A DNA stretch of 64,000 nt from positions 359,607 through 423,606 of the forward strand of contig NZ_KE159707.1 in assembly GCF_000403435.2 (NCBI RefSeq), given 5' to 3'. Below are positions 42,116-51,616 of this stretch, one piece after another. Position 1 is the stretch's first letter; each line of letters starts with the position of its first letter. Source of the stretch: Oscillibacter sp. 1-3. Its GTDB lineage: Bacteria > Bacillota > Clostridia > Oscillospirales > Oscillospiraceae. The notes below the pieces were generated by a model, which did no database searches, had not been told where the DNA came from, and saw only the letters and a program-made list of their open reading frames with translations. The position numbers and the translations under genes are program-made.

Positions 42116-42481
42116 TTGGAAGTCAAAATTAACCGAGAAATCCGCAACTACACGGAGAGTATGTTTTTCGGGCTGTCCCTGCGGCAGCTCGTTTTTTCTG
42201 CCCTGGCGGTGGCCGTGGCTGTGGGGCTGTACTTTCTGCTGAAACCCTGCGTCGGCACGGAAACCGTGTCCTGGATGTGCATTGTGGGCGCGGCCCCCTT
42301 TGCCGCCCTGGGCTTCTTCACCTACCACGGCATGACGGCGGAGCAGTTCATTTGGGCGTGGCTGCGCTCGGAGGTGCTGGAACCCAGGGAACTGCGCTTT
42401 GAATCGTCCACGCTGTACTACGACCTTTTGAAGTCCAGCATGGAAAAGCGTGAAAAGGAGGAATACAAGCGCCATGATTAA
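42116..42481 (+). CDS. PrgI-family membrane protein (VirB3-like)
   Basis: TTG 42116 follows AGGAGG. 121 residues: N-terminal EVKINREIRNYTESMFFGLS, two adjacent membrane helices (about 25-70), then a cytosolic tail with VLEPRELRFES. A typical PrgI/VirB3 partner of VirB4. Overlaps the next gene by eight bases. Confidence 0.85.
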   Translation: MEVKINREIRNYTESMFFGLSLRQLVFSALAVAVAVGLYFLLKPCVGTETVSWMCIVGAAPFAALGFFTYHGMTAEQFIWAWLRSEVLEPRELRFESSTLYYDLLKSSMEKREKEEYKRHD

Positions 42482-44807
42482 GAGCATCAAGACCATCATG
42501 CGGCAGGATCGGGAGCCGTACCGCGTCCCCCGCAGGGTGCAGGACGTGATACCCATTCAATGCGTCTGGCCGGACGGCATTTTTAAGGTGGGCATCAAGT
42601 TCTCCAAGACCTACCGTTTCACCGACATCAATTACAAGGTGGCAAGCCGGGAGGACAAGGAAACCATGTTCCTGGCCTACTCGGAGCTGTTGAACGGCCT
42701 GGACAGCGCCGCCACCACCAAGCTGACTATTTGCAACCGCCGCCAGAGCCAAGCGGACTTTGAGCAGTCTGTCCTTATGGCTATGCGGGGGGACGGCCTG
42801 GACAAGTACCGCCAGGAGTACAACCAAATGCTCATTGACAAGGCGACCGGGGCCAACGGCATCATCCAGGAGAAACTTGTCACCGTGACCGTCTACAAGC
42901 GGGATATTGAGGACGCCCGCGCCTACTTCACCCGGATCGGGGCCGACCTGACCGCCCGCTTTGCCGCCCTCGGCTCCAAGTGCGTGGAGCTGGACGCCGC
43001 TGACCGTCTGCGTATCCTCCACGACTTCTACCGGGCCGGGGACGAGGGCAGTTTTCACTTCGATATGGCGGATATGGCCCGGAAGGGCCACGACTTCAAG
43101 GACTATATCTGCCCGGATGGTATTGAGAAGCACAGCGACTATTTGAAGCTGGGCGACCGCTATTGCCGGATACTGTTCCTGAAGGACTACGCCAACTATA
43201 TCCAGGACGAGATCGTGGCGGACTTGACCGACCTGAACCGCAATATGATGTTGTCCATTGACATCCTCTCCGTGCCCACCGACGAGGCCGTGCGGGAGGT
43301 GGAGAACCGTCTGCTGGGGGTTGAAACCAATATCACAAACTGGCAGCGCCGCCAGAATCAGAACAACAACTTCTCCGCCATCGTCCCCTACGACATGGAG
43401 TTGCAGCGCAAGGAGAGCAAGGAGTTTTTGGCCGACCTCACCACCCGCGACCAGCGGATGATGCAGGCCGTCCTCACCCTTGTCATCACCGCCGACAGCA
43501 AACAGCAGCTTGACAGCGACACGGAAAAGGTGCGCTCCCTGTCCGGGCGGTGCCAGTTGGCGGTGCTAAAATACCAGCAGCTTGACGGCCTGAATACCGT
43601 CCTGCCCATCGGCACCCGGAAGATCGACGCTTTCCGCACGCTGACCACGGAATCGCTTGCCGTATTCATGCCCTTTAAGGTGCAGGAGATCATGGACAGG
43701 GGCGGCATCTACTTCGGGGAGAACGCCATTTCCCATAACCTTATCATGTGCAACAAGGCGAACCTGCTCAATCAGTCGTCCTTCCGGCTGGGCGTCCCCG
43801 GCTCCGGCAAATCGTTCAGTGTGAAAGAGGAAATCGCGTTCCTGATCCTTAACACGGACGATGATATTCTCATAGCAGACCCGGAGGGCGAGTACGCCCC
43901 CCTCATTGAAGCGATGGATGGCCTGGGCAGCGTTGTCCGGGTGGCCGCTGGCGGCAAAGACCGCTTGAACGCCATGTATATGGTGGACGGCTACGGTGAG
44001 AACAACCCCATCGTGGTGAAATCGCAGTTTATCATGTCCCTGGTGGAACGCATTGACCCCAAGGGTGTAGGCCCCCAGCACAACTCCATTATCGACCGCT
44101 GTACGGGGGATTTGTACGAGAACGCAAAACACGGTGGCCCCGCTCCCACGCTGACAGCCCTCCGGGAAATGCTGCTGGAACAGCCGGAGAGCGAGGCAAG
44201 GGGGATCGCCCTGGCCCTGGAACTGTTCACCACCGGCTCCCTTGACATTTTCGGCCATGAAAGCACCGTTGACCTGGACAAGCGGGTGGTGGTGTTCGAC
44301 ATCCACGGCCTGGGCGAACAGTTGAAGCCCATCGGCCACCTTGTTATCACCGACACCATGCTCAACCGCGTCACCCTGAACTGGAAGAAGGGCAAGCGCA
44401 CCCACGTCTTTATCGACGAGTTCCATGTCATGTTTGAGAACGAGTTTTCCGCCGCCTTTTTCAACTCCGCGTGGCGGCAGTTCCGCAAGCGTAACGCCTA
44501 CCCCACCGCCATCACGCAGAACGTAGAGTATCTTCTGGACTCCGTGCAGGCCAGTACCATGCTGTCCAACTCCGAGTTTATTGTCATGCTGAACCAGGCG
44601 GCAAGCGACCGGGAGAAGTTGGCCCGCCTGCTGAATATCTCCGAGGAACAGATGGGCCACATCACCAACGCCCCCGCCGGGTGCGGGCTTATCAAGTACG
44701 GCTCGGCCCTGGTGCCCTTCGTCAACCGCTTCCCCTCTAACACCGAACTGTACCGCTTGATGACCACCCGGCCCGGTGAGGGCCGCTTTGCGGGGGGACA
44801 GGCATGA
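42474..44807 (+). CDS. VirB4/TrbE-type conjugation ATPase
   Basis: 777 residues from ATG 42474. N-terminal VirB4 domain; Walker A GVPGSGKS at about 440-447; VVVFDIHGLG near 605; Walker B VFIDEFH near 645. It powers assembly and substrate transfer in the type IV channel. The GTG at 42450 is an alternative start. Complete, with normal length. Confidence 0.93.
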   Translation: MIKSIKTIMRQDREPYRVPRRVQDVIPIQCVWPDGIFKVGIKFSKTYRFTDINYKVASREDKETMFLAYSELLNGLDSAATTKLTICNRRQSQADFEQSVLMAMRGDGLDKYRQEYNQMLIDKATGANGIIQEKLVTVTVYKRDIEDARAYFTRIGADLTARFAALGSKCVELDAADRLRILHDFYRAGDEGSFHFDMADMARKGHDFKDYICPDGIEKHSDYLKLGDRYCRILFLKDYANYIQDEIVADLTDLNRNMMLSIDILSVPTDEAVREVENRLLGVETNITNWQRRQNQNNNFSAIVPYDMELQRKESKEFLADLTTRDQRMMQAVLTLVITADSKQQLDSDTEKVRSLSGRCQLAVLKYQQLDGLNTVLPIGTRKIDAFRTLTTESLAVFMPFKVQEIMDRGGIYFGENAISHNLIMCNKANLLNQSSFRLGVPGSGKSFSVKEEIAFLILNTDDDILIADPEGEYAPLIEAMDGLGSVVRVAAGGKDRLNAMYMVDGYGENNPIVVKSQFIMSLVERIDPKGVGPQHNSIIDRCTGDLYENAKHGGPAPTLTALREMLLEQPESEARGIALALELFTTGSLDIFGHESTVDLDKRVVVFDIHGLGEQLKPIGHLVITDTMLNRVTLNWKKGKRTHVFIDEFHVMFENEFSAAFFNSAWRQFRKRNAYPTAITQNVEYLLDSVQASTMLSNSEFIVMLNQAASDREKLARLLNISEEQMGHITNAPAGCGLIKYGSALVPFVNRFPSNTELYRLMTTRPGEGRFAGGQA

Positions 44808-45712
44808 AGATCGGCCTGATAGATGTGGACGGGCATAACTGGCCCAACCTTTGCCTGATGAAACTGTCTGCCTACCACAAAGCGCATGGGGATGATGTTG
44901 AGTGGTGGATGCCGGAGGGCCGCTATGACCGGGTGTATAAGAGCCGGGTGTTTACGGACACCTATTCCAAAGACACGATCACGGTTGACAACGCCGGTGA
45001 AGTCATTAAGGGCGGCACCGGCTATGGCCCCGGCCCCAACCTGCCCGACGAGGTGGAACACACCCGCCCGGACTACGCCTTATATCCGCAGTTTTCCGGC
45101 ACGGCCTACGGCTTTATGACCCGTGGCTGTCCCCGGAACTGCGGATTTTGCATTGTGTCCAAGAAAGAGGGGCGGCGCAGTACCCACATCGCTGACCTGT
45201 CCGAATTTTGGGACGGGCAAAAGGAGGTCAAGCTGTTGGACGCGAACCTGCTGGCCTGTCCTGACCATGAAAGGCTGATTTTGCAGCTTGCGGAAAGCGG
45301 GGCGTGGGTGGACTTTACCCAAGGGCTGGATGTGCGCCTGATTACCCCGGACAATGTTTCCCTGCTGAACCGGGTAAAGACAAAAATGCTCCATTTCGCG
45401 TGGGACGACCCCAACACGGACTTGACGGGCTGTTTCAGGCGGTTTTCGGAGCTGACCTCCATCCGGGACTTTCGGCGGCGGCGTGTGTATGTCCTGACCA
45501 ACTATGGCAGCACCCATGAACAAGACCTTTACCGGGTGGAAACCCTGCGGGACATGGGCTACGACCCCTTTGTGATGATCTACGAGCGACCCAGCGCCCC
45601 GCCCATCACCTGCCAGCTTGCCCGGTGGGTGAACAACAAGCGGATATTCCGTGTTGTCCCGAATTTTGCCGACTATATCCCCAATCCCAACAAAAAGAGC
45701 GCCAGACCGTGA
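44804..45712 (+). CDS. Radical SAM protein in transfer operon
   Basis: 302 residues; start overlaps the VirB4 stop (ATGA). CxxxCxxC cluster as GCPRNCGFC near residues 108-116, followed by LLDANLLACPDHE and WVDFTQGLDVRLI, typical of the B12-binding-like radical SAM group, but the N-terminal domain is short. Substrate unknown. Its coupling to VirB4 suggests that it modifies a transfer component or DNA, an inference only. Confidence 0.85.
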   Translation: MKIGLIDVDGHNWPNLCLMKLSAYHKAHGDDVEWWMPEGRYDRVYKSRVFTDTYSKDTITVDNAGEVIKGGTGYGPGPNLPDEVEHTRPDYALYPQFSGTAYGFMTRGCPRNCGFCIVSKKEGRRSTHIADLSEFWDGQKEVKLLDANLLACPDHERLILQLAESGAWVDFTQGLDVRLITPDNVSLLNRVKTKMLHFAWDDPNTDLTGCFRRFSELTSIRDFRRRRVYVLTNYGSTHEQDLYRVETLRDMGYDPFVMIYERPSAPPITCQLARWVNNKRIFRVVPNFADYIPNPNKKSARP

Positions 45713-45779
45713 ACAGGATAAGACCCGGAGGGGGACAGGCTTGAAGCCTGTCCCTCTCCCTTTGAATGGAGGGATGAAA

Positions 45780-46238
45780 ATGCCATTGAAAATCAAGCCC
45801 TGCCACCTGCGGGCCGCGAGGGAGTATGTGGGCCGGTATCACCGGCACAGCATCCCGCCCGTGGGCGGCAAGTTCGCCGTGGCCTGTTATGATGGGGACA
45901 ACCTGTGCGGCGTCGCCATTTGTGGCCGTCCCGTCGCCCGGTATCTGGACGATGGGCTGACCCTGGAAATCCTGCGCTGCTGTACGGATGGGACGGACAA
46001 CGCCTGTTCCAAGCTCTACGGGGCCTGCTGCCGCATTGGGTTTGAGATGGGCTATGAGCGAATCGTCACCTATACGCTGGCATCCGAGAACGGAGCATCT
46101 TTGCGGGCCGCTGGCTTTGCCTTTGACGGCGAGGCCGGGGGCCGGGAGTGGACAGGCCAGCGCCGCAGGGACTACTATGTGGCCCCCGCCGAACTGAAAC
46201 ACCGCTGGATGAAAAGACGGGCAGGTGAGCGGCCATGA
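45780..46238 (+). CDS. XF1762-family GNAT-like protein
   Basis: ATG 45780 has GGAGGG six bases upstream. 152 residues beginning MPLKIKPCHLRAAREYVGRYHRHS, with GKFAVACYDGDNLCGVAICG and ERIVTYTLASENGASLRAAG, resembling the GNAT-like XF1762 proteins of phages and ICEs. A 7-bp hairpin (ACAGGC/GCCTGT, near 45735) precedes it. Substrate unknown. Confidence 0.72.
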   Translation: MPLKIKPCHLRAAREYVGRYHRHSIPPVGGKFAVACYDGDNLCGVAICGRPVARYLDDGLTLEILRCCTDGTDNACSKLYGACCRIGFEMGYERIVTYTLASENGASLRAAGFAFDGEAGGREWTGQRRRDYYVAPAELKHRWMKRRAGERP

Positions 46239-48409
46239 GCAAGATCAAGACCCGTGAAAAGGGTAAGGACATTAAGGTGTTGGATAAATCCGCTGTCGTG
46301 GGCCAGCGCATGAAAAACGCCTTTATCCGCTCCAAGCGGAACGCGGCGGCGCTGATGGATGACCGGCAGGCTACTCCCAGCGAATACGCCGAGGATAAGG
46401 TGGAGTTTGCTGCCGATGATCTGGCCCATGATACGGCGAATGTGGCGGTGTCTGGCACGAAAACGGCAGCACGCCAGGGGCGAAAGCTGTTCCAGCGCCA
46501 GCGGGAGAAACGGGCGGCGGAGAAGCGCCGGGAAAACACCGCCCCCACGGAACAGGCTCCCGCCCCCGAACCGTCCCAGGGTACGGCCCCGGAGGGCCAG
46601 CCCCCGCAGCGGCACAGCGGGACAGCCCCGGAGGGACGGCTCCCGCGTCAGCGCACCGACCCGCCCAGGGATGGGCAGCGCCCCCGGCAGGGCACCGGCT
46701 CCGCCCAGGACAGACGGCTCCCACGCCAGCGAACCGGGACAGCCCCGGAGCGTCAGCACCTCCCACGGTATGAGCGCACAGCGGAGCGGCCCCCGGCCCG
46801 CGCTGACATTGAGCGCCCTGTTGATACCGCAAACTCCATTGTGGAGCGTGGGCGGGCCTTTGCCAAGAAGCAGGCCGCAAAGTGGGCCGAGCGGAAACGG
46901 CAGGTGAAAAACCGGCCTGTCCAGCCTGACCGGCCACCGCAGGTAAAGCCCCAGGACGCCGCCAAAGCGCCCCATCAGGTGGAAACAGCGGTCAATAACC
47001 TGGAAACGCCCATAAAAACGGCGAAACGGCCCGCCCAGGCTATGGGGCAGACCGCAAAGGCCACCGGCAGGGGCGCAAAGGGCACTGTTAAGAGCGCCCA
47101 GCGGACGGTAAAGACGGCACAGCGTACCGCAAAGGGCACCGTGAAAACCGCCCAGCATACGTCTAAAACCGCCATCAAGACCGCAGACCATACGGCAAAG
47201 GCGGCACAGAAAACGGCCCAGGCCACCGCAAAGGCGGCGAAAATGACCGCCCACGCCGCCCGTGCCACGGCCAAGACCGCCGCCGCCACCGCGAAAGCCG
47301 CCGCAAAGGGCGTTTCCGCTACGGTAAAAGCCATGATCGCATCCGTCAAGGCACTTGTGGCCGCTATTGCCGCTGGGGGCTGGGTTGCCATCCTTGCTAT
47401 CGTGATTATCTGCTTGATTGGCCTGATCGTCGGCTCCTGCTTCGGTATCTTCTTTTCGGGAGAGGACAGCGGCACGGGACAGACCATGCCCGCCGTTGTC
47501 CGGGAGATCAATCAAGAGTATGAGGGCAAGCTGGACGAGATCAAGAACAGCACCGCCCATGACACGCTTGAAATGTCCGGCTCCCGCGCCGTCTGGCCGG
47601 AGGTGCTGGCAATATACGCCGTTAAGACCACCACCGACCCGAACAACCCCCAGGAAGTCGCCACGATGGACGACAGCAAAAAAGAGCTGTTGAAAGAGAT
47701 ATTTTGGGCTATGAACGAGATAAGTAGCCGCACCGAAACCGCCACCACCACCCAAACCGTGGAAACCGACGATGGGGCGGGCAACATCATTGAGGAAGAA
47801 GTTGAGGTAACGACAACGACCCTCTATATCACCGTGACCCACAAGACCGCCGATGAAATGGCGGACGCCTACAACTTCACTGCCGACCAGCGGGCGCAGC
47901 TTGCGGAATTACTGGCTGAAGAAAACCGCAGTATGTGGAGCAGCGCCCTATACGGTATCGGCGTAGGCGATGGAGAGATCGTGGTGGTGGCTCTCTCCCA
48001 ACTCGGCAACGTGGGGGGCCAGCCCTATTGGTCATGGTACGGCTTCAACTCCCGCGTGGAGTGGTGCGCCTGCTTTGTCAGTTGGTGCGCCAACGAGTGC
48101 GGGTATCTGGACGCTGGCGTGATCCCCAGGACAGCGGGCTGTATCTCCGGCTCTGATTGGTTCAAAGACCGGGGACTCTGGCAGGACAACAGCTATGAAC
48201 CCCGTCCCGGTGACATCATCTACTTTGATTGGGACAACAAGGGCAACTCTGGCCCCCAGGACGGCCTTGCCGACCATGTGGGCATTGTGGAGAAGGTGGA
48301 GAACGGTCTTGTCTACACCGTGGAGGGCAACTCCGGCGATAGCTGCCGGGAGAACCGCTACGCCATAGGCCATTATGAAATTTATGGATACGGCACACCT
48401 GCCTACTGA
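46235..48409 (+). CDS. Conjugation cell-wall hydrolase with CHAP domain
   Basis: 724 residues. About 1-270 is basic and Pro-rich. About 275-370 is an extreme Ala/Lys/Thr repeat (units like KTAQRTAKGT and KAAKMTAHAA). One membrane helix (about 375-405) precedes an extracellular part ending in a CHAP amidase/peptidase domain (EWCACFVSWCANECGY, with catalytic Cys; DHVGIVEKVENG, His). Such proteins open peptidoglycan for the channel. Start overlaps the previous stop. Confidence 0.85.
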   Translation: MSKIKTREKGKDIKVLDKSAVVGQRMKNAFIRSKRNAAALMDDRQATPSEYAEDKVEFAADDLAHDTANVAVSGTKTAARQGRKLFQRQREKRAAEKRRENTAPTEQAPAPEPSQGTAPEGQPPQRHSGTAPEGRLPRQRTDPPRDGQRPRQGTGSAQDRRLPRQRTGTAPERQHLPRYERTAERPPARADIERPVDTANSIVERGRAFAKKQAAKWAERKRQVKNRPVQPDRPPQVKPQDAAKAPHQVETAVNNLETPIKTAKRPAQAMGQTAKATGRGAKGTVKSAQRTVKTAQRTAKGTVKTAQHTSKTAIKTADHTAKAAQKTAQATAKAAKMTAHAARATAKTAAATAKAAAKGVSATVKAMIASVKALVAAIAAGGWVAILAIVIICLIGLIVGSCFGIFFSGEDSGTGQTMPAVVREINQEYEGKLDEIKNSTAHDTLEMSGSRAVWPEVLAIYAVKTTTDPNNPQEVATMDDSKKELLKEIFWAMNEISSRTETATTTQTVETDDGAGNIIEEEVEVTTTTLYITVTHKTADEMADAYNFTADQRAQLAELLAEENRSMWSSALYGIGVGDGEIVVVALSQLGNVGGQPYWSWYGFNSRVEWCACFVSWCANECGYLDAGVIPRTAGCISGSDWFKDRGLWQDNSYEPRPGDIIYFDWDNKGNSGPQDGLADHVGIVEKVENGLVYTVEGNSGDSCRENRYAIGHYEIYGYGTPAY

Positions 48410-48430
48410 CCCCGCAGACGTATAATTTTC

Positions 48431-48473
48431 GCCCTGGACTGACTGGAAACAGTTCGTCCAGGGCGGCTTTTTT
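48431..48473 (+). terminator. Terminator at end of transfer operon
   Basis: GCCCTGGAC pairs with GTCCAGGGC followed by a T7 run. Confidence 0.85.
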
Positions 48474-48700
48474 CATTCCTCAAACAGCTTTGAAACGGGA
48501 ACTTCCAGTACATCCGCGATCTTAAACAGCGTTTCCAACGACACGCCAAAGACCCGCGTGGGGCTTTCAATTTTAGAGACATACGACCATGACCGCCCGA
48601 TCTTATCCGCAAACGCCTCCTGCGTCAGCCCCTGCAATTTTCGGTAGTATTGCACCTTCAATCCGAAGCGGATGTACTGTTCCCGATATTCCGTTTCCAT
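48473..48700 (-). CDS. XRE-family regulator (75 aa)
   Basis: ATG 48700 (METEYREQYIRFG) follows AGAGGGG. A single-domain HTH: LQGLTQEAFADKIGRSWSYV, SKIE, and DVLEVPVSKLFEE. The intergenic dyad at 48762 is a likely operator for it and for the divergent SLOG gene. Confidence 0.85.
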   Translation of the reverse strand: METEYREQYIRFGLKVQYYRKLQGLTQEAFADKIGRSWSYVSKIESPTRVFGVSLETLFKIADVLEVPVSKLFEE

Positions 48701-48761
48701 AGCGCACCCCTCTTTCCGATAAAAGGGTAACACGAAAACGGGGATTTATTTAGAGAATGTA

Positions 48762-48792
48762 ATTGCTATTTATAGCAATACAATGATATAAT
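48762..48792 (+). promoter_or_regulatory. Operator dyad and promoter
   Basis: ATTGCTA-TTTA-TAGCAAT (48762-48779) is a perfect 7-bp dyad, followed by -10 TATAAT at 48787. It lies between the XRE gene and the SLOG gene. Confidence 0.65.
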
Positions 48793-48856
48793 AGGGCAAT
48801 CACAGGTCAAGTATTCCCGCCGTCCGGCGAACGGGCGGGCACAAGGAGGTCATGCG

Positions 48857-49309
48857 ATGGAGAAAACCTGCTTTTTTATCGGCCACCGGGACGCGCCGGA
48901 CAGTCTGGCCCCGGTACTGGACGCCCTGGTGGAGCGGCATATCACGGAGTATGGTGTGGGGGAGTTTGTGGTAGGGCGCTACGGCGGGTTTGACGCGCTG
49001 GCGGCAAGCGCGGTGAAGCGGGCCAAGGTGCGCCACCCGGACGTGCGGCTGATCTGCCTGCGGCCCTACCACCCGGCTGAACGGACTGAAAAGACACCCA
49101 GCGGCTTTGACGGCTCCTTTTACCCTCCGGGGATAGAGCAAGTGCCAAGGAAGCTGGCTATCGTCCGGGCCAACCGCTACATGGTGGACAACAGCGACTT
49201 TCTGATTGCCTACGCATGGCACCCCGGCAACGCCCGTGAGTTGGTAGAGTACGCCCAGCGGCGAGAGCGGCGGGGATTATTGCGTGTGAATGTGCTGGGC
49301 CAAGCGTAG
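48857..49309 (+). CDS. SLOG-family (YpsA/DUF1273-like) protein
   Basis: 150 residues; ATG 48857 with AAGGAGG. It begins MEKTCFFIGHRDAPDSL (GHR motif) and has FVVGRYGGFDALAASAV and ADNSDFLIAYAWHPGNARE-like segments of Rossmann-type SLOG domains. SLOG proteins sense or process nucleotide signals and occur with defence or stress modules. Its XRE-controlled setting suggests inducible use. Confidence 0.75.
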   Translation: MEKTCFFIGHRDAPDSLAPVLDALVERHITEYGVGEFVVGRYGGFDALAASAVKRAKVRHPDVRLICLRPYHPAERTEKTPSGFDGSFYPPGIEQVPRKLAIVRANRYMVDNSDFLIAYAWHPGNARELVEYAQRRERRGLLRVNVLGQA

Positions 49310-49375
49310 GTCGTAACCTACCGCTGAAGATAAGGGCATACGAATAAGAGCCATTGACCTCGCAATCAACGGCTC

Positions 49376-49720
49376 TTACTCTTTCATTCTGATTGCCCCA
49401 TCCAAAGTGGCTTCTACGATAGGAAGATATTTTTCCGGGCATAGTTGCATTTTGTGACGCACTCTCTGGCGTACTTCACTGTTTTCCTGCATTAGCGCAG
49501 GATTGAAGTAGCGTTCCATAGGTAAATGACAAATTTGTATCAGTCGCAACATGACCGGGACGCTGGGAATTATTAGACCTAATTCAATGTTGGCGAGATA
49601 GCGAGTTGATACGCTTACTTCCTCTGCCAACGCTCTGCGTGTCATTCCTTGCGCTTCACGCCCTGCTCGTACATCCTCTCCAAAAGTTTCAAAACCGGGA
49701 CAATCCTTGACCTCTGCCAT
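49376..49720 (-). CDS. XRE-family regulator (114 aa)
   Basis: HTH in GREAQGMTRRALAEEVSVST with RYLANIELGLIIPS, then a helical C-terminus. Similar in design to the regulator at 34475 (shared RYLANIE). Divergent from the FAD oxidoreductase and probably its regulator. The hairpin AAGAGCC.TTGA/TCAACGGCTCTT at 49347-49378 ends it. Confidence 0.82.
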   Translation of the reverse strand: MAEVKDCPGFETFGEDVRAGREAQGMTRRALAEEVSVSTRYLANIELGLIIPSVPVMLRLIQICHLPMERYFNPALMQENSEVRQRVRHKMQLCPEKYLPIVEATLDGAIRMKE

Positions 49721-49833
49721 ATTACATCACCCAAGCACATTGTATAGTTCATACTCATTCTTTTGAATGATGTAATTTTCTCTTTACTTCCCTTTATAAT
49801 TCATCTTTGTTGAATCGAAAGCCCTGTCTTACG

Positions 49834-49862
49834 TTGTATCAGCCATGAAATTGTGCTATAAT
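49834..49862 (+). promoter_or_regulatory. Promoter of oxidoreductase gene
   Basis: TTGTAT, 17-bp spacer, TATAAT, 32 bp upstream of ATG. Confidence 0.65.
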
Positions 49863-49894
49863 CGAAGCGAAACTTTAGAAAAACGGGGTGCCCC

Positions 49895-50923
49895 ATGTAC
49901 GATGTAATTGTTGTCGGTGCTGGCCCTGCCGGAAGTACCGCCGCAAAGGTACTGGCTGAAAGAGGTCTTCACGTCCTGCTGGTAGAACGGCACAAACTCC
50001 CCCGCTATAAATCATGCTCCGGCATCCTGATCCAGAAGTCAATGGATTTGGTGCGGCGTTACTATGGACAGGATGTACCGCTGTCCGCAACGTGTACCCC
50101 GGCAGAAAATCGGGGCATGATCTTCACAGATGATAAAGGCCGGGAGTTCCGCTTTGAACAAGGCGGCTTGAACGTGTGGCGCAGTTCCTTTGATAACTGG
50201 CTGACGGAACAGGCGGCAGCGTCCGGCGCGGAAGTCCGGGACAACACCAGCGCCGTTTCCTGTGAGGAACAGCCCGATTTGATTTCTGTCACGCTGCGGG
50301 GGGAATCCTCTTGCACAGAACAGGCCAGATACATCATTGATTGTGAGGGTGTCACCGGCGTATTAAAGCGGCAGTTACTTGGAAACAACCGGGATTTTAT
50401 CACGACTTTCCAGACGTTCAACCGGGGAACAATCCAGTTAGACCCGCACTACTTCTATGCCTACTTACAGCCGGAGCTGTCCGAGTATGACGCATGGTTC
50501 AATGTGAAAGATGAAATGCTGGTGCTGGGCGTTTCAGTCAAGGACACCAGCAGGATCGAGCAGTTCTATCAGCGGTTCATCTCCTACATGGAAACCCACC
50601 ACGGCTTGCAGATCGGGCAGCAGGTCAAGGCGGAAAAGTGGCTGATGCCCCATATCCGGCCCGGTTGCTCCGTCACCTATGGACAGGGCCGGGTACTGTT
50701 CGCCGGTGAGATCGCTGGGTTCCTCAATCCGATGGGCGAGGGGATTTCGGCGGGGATGGAGAGCGGCTACTGCGTGGCCCAGGCCATAGCGAATCACTTT
50801 GACGCTTTGGATATGATTTATACAGACTACCAGCGAGACACCCAGCAGCTAAAGTCCTACATGAAACGTCAGTGGAATTTTGTCGGGCGGATGGCCGTTA
50901 CATTTTCGGACATGACTATCTAA
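49895..50923 (+). CDS. FAD-dependent oxidoreductase (geranylgeranyl-reductase-like)
   Basis: 342 residues with N-terminal dinucleotide motif VVGAGPAGSTAA, then ERHKLPRYKSCSG (conserved RxKxC in the GGR family) and a second FAD motif VLFAGEIAGFLNPMGEGISA. The substrate is probably a lipid or aromatic compound but cannot be read from sequence. It stands alone between its promoter and a strong terminator. Confidence 0.85.
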   Translation: MYDVIVVGAGPAGSTAAKVLAERGLHVLLVERHKLPRYKSCSGILIQKSMDLVRRYYGQDVPLSATCTPAENRGMIFTDDKGREFRFEQGGLNVWRSSFDNWLTEQAAASGAEVRDNTSAVSCEEQPDLISVTLRGESSCTEQARYIIDCEGVTGVLKRQLLGNNRDFITTFQTFNRGTIQLDPHYFYAYLQPELSEYDAWFNVKDEMLVLGVSVKDTSRIEQFYQRFISYMETHHGLQIGQQVKAEKWLMPHIRPGCSVTYGQGRVLFAGEIAGFLNPMGEGISAGMESGYCVAQAIANHFDALDMIYTDYQRDTQQLKSYMKRQWNFVGRMAVTFSDMTI

Positions 50924-50926
50924 ACG

Positions 50927-50980
50927 AAAGGTGCGGGGACAAAACACAAATGAGTTTTGTCCCCTGCACTTTATTTTTTG
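50927..50980 (+). terminator. Terminator after oxidoreductase
   Basis: AAAGGTGCGGGGACAAAAC pairs with GTTTTGTCCCCTGCACTTT, ending ATTTTTTG. Confidence 0.85.
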
Positions 50981-51055
50981 AAAAAATGTGACCTGCCATA
51001 GAGGTTTCCTGTCTATATGGGTGAAGAGCCTTATCGCAAGGGGAAGGAGGTTCGT

Positions 51056-51616
51056 GTGGAGGATAAGCAAATTATAGATTTGTATTGGAGGCGCGCCGAA
51101 ACTGCTATATCTGAAACTGCGAAGAAGTACGGGAGGTACTGTCATTCTATCGCATTTAATATCCTGCACAGCCATGAGGATAGCGAGGAATGTGTGAACG
51201 ATACGTTCTTCAACGCTTGGAGGACGATGCCGCCCCAGCGTCCGAGTAAATTTGCGGCTTTTCTTGGAACGATCACCCGGCATCTATCGCTTAACAGGTG
51301 GGAGCAATACAGCGCAGAAAAACGTGGCTGCGGACAAGTGCCGCTTGTGCTGGAGGAATTGAATGATTGTATCCCAGCTTCAGAAAATGTGGAACAGGTT
51401 GTCGATGATCTTGCTTTGACAGAACTGCTCAATCGGTTCCTGGGTACTCTTTCAACGGACAGTCGCAAAATATTCATGCGTAGATATTGGTATATGAACA
51501 CAATTAAAGAAATTGCGAAAGGCTATTCAATGAGTGAGAGCAAAGTGAAAATGTCTTTGTTCCGCTCCCGAAACGAACTGAAACAATTATTGGAGAAAGA
51601 AGGTTTTGATCTATGA
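51056..51616 (+). CDS. ECF-type sigma factor
   Basis: GTG 51056 follows AAGGAGG. 186 residues: region 2 (ILHSHEDSEECVNDTFFNAW) and region 4 (YWYMNTIKEIAKGYSMSESK). Overlaps the following membrane protein gene by four bases, so the two form a sigma/anti-sigma-like pair. Confidence 0.88.
   Translation: MEDKQIIDLYWRRAETAISETAKKYGRYCHSIAFNILHSHEDSEECVNDTFFNAWRTMPPQRPSKFAAFLGTITRHLSLNRWEQYSAEKRGCGQVPLVLEELNDCIPASENVEQVVDDLALTELLNRFLGTLSTDSRKIFMRRYWYMNTIKEIAKGYSMSESKVKMSLFRSRNELKQLLEKEGFDL

Noticed and set aside
43566-44660. Long minus-strand ORF (364 codons) inside the VirB4 gene
   Set aside because: High-GC shadow of a well-supported gene; no start signal and no recognisable protein features.
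46175-47842. 555-codon minus-strand ORF with Gly/Cys-rich sequence
   Set aside because: Mirror of the Ala/Lys/Thr and Pro-rich coding strand of the CHAP hydrolase; composition is an artefact.
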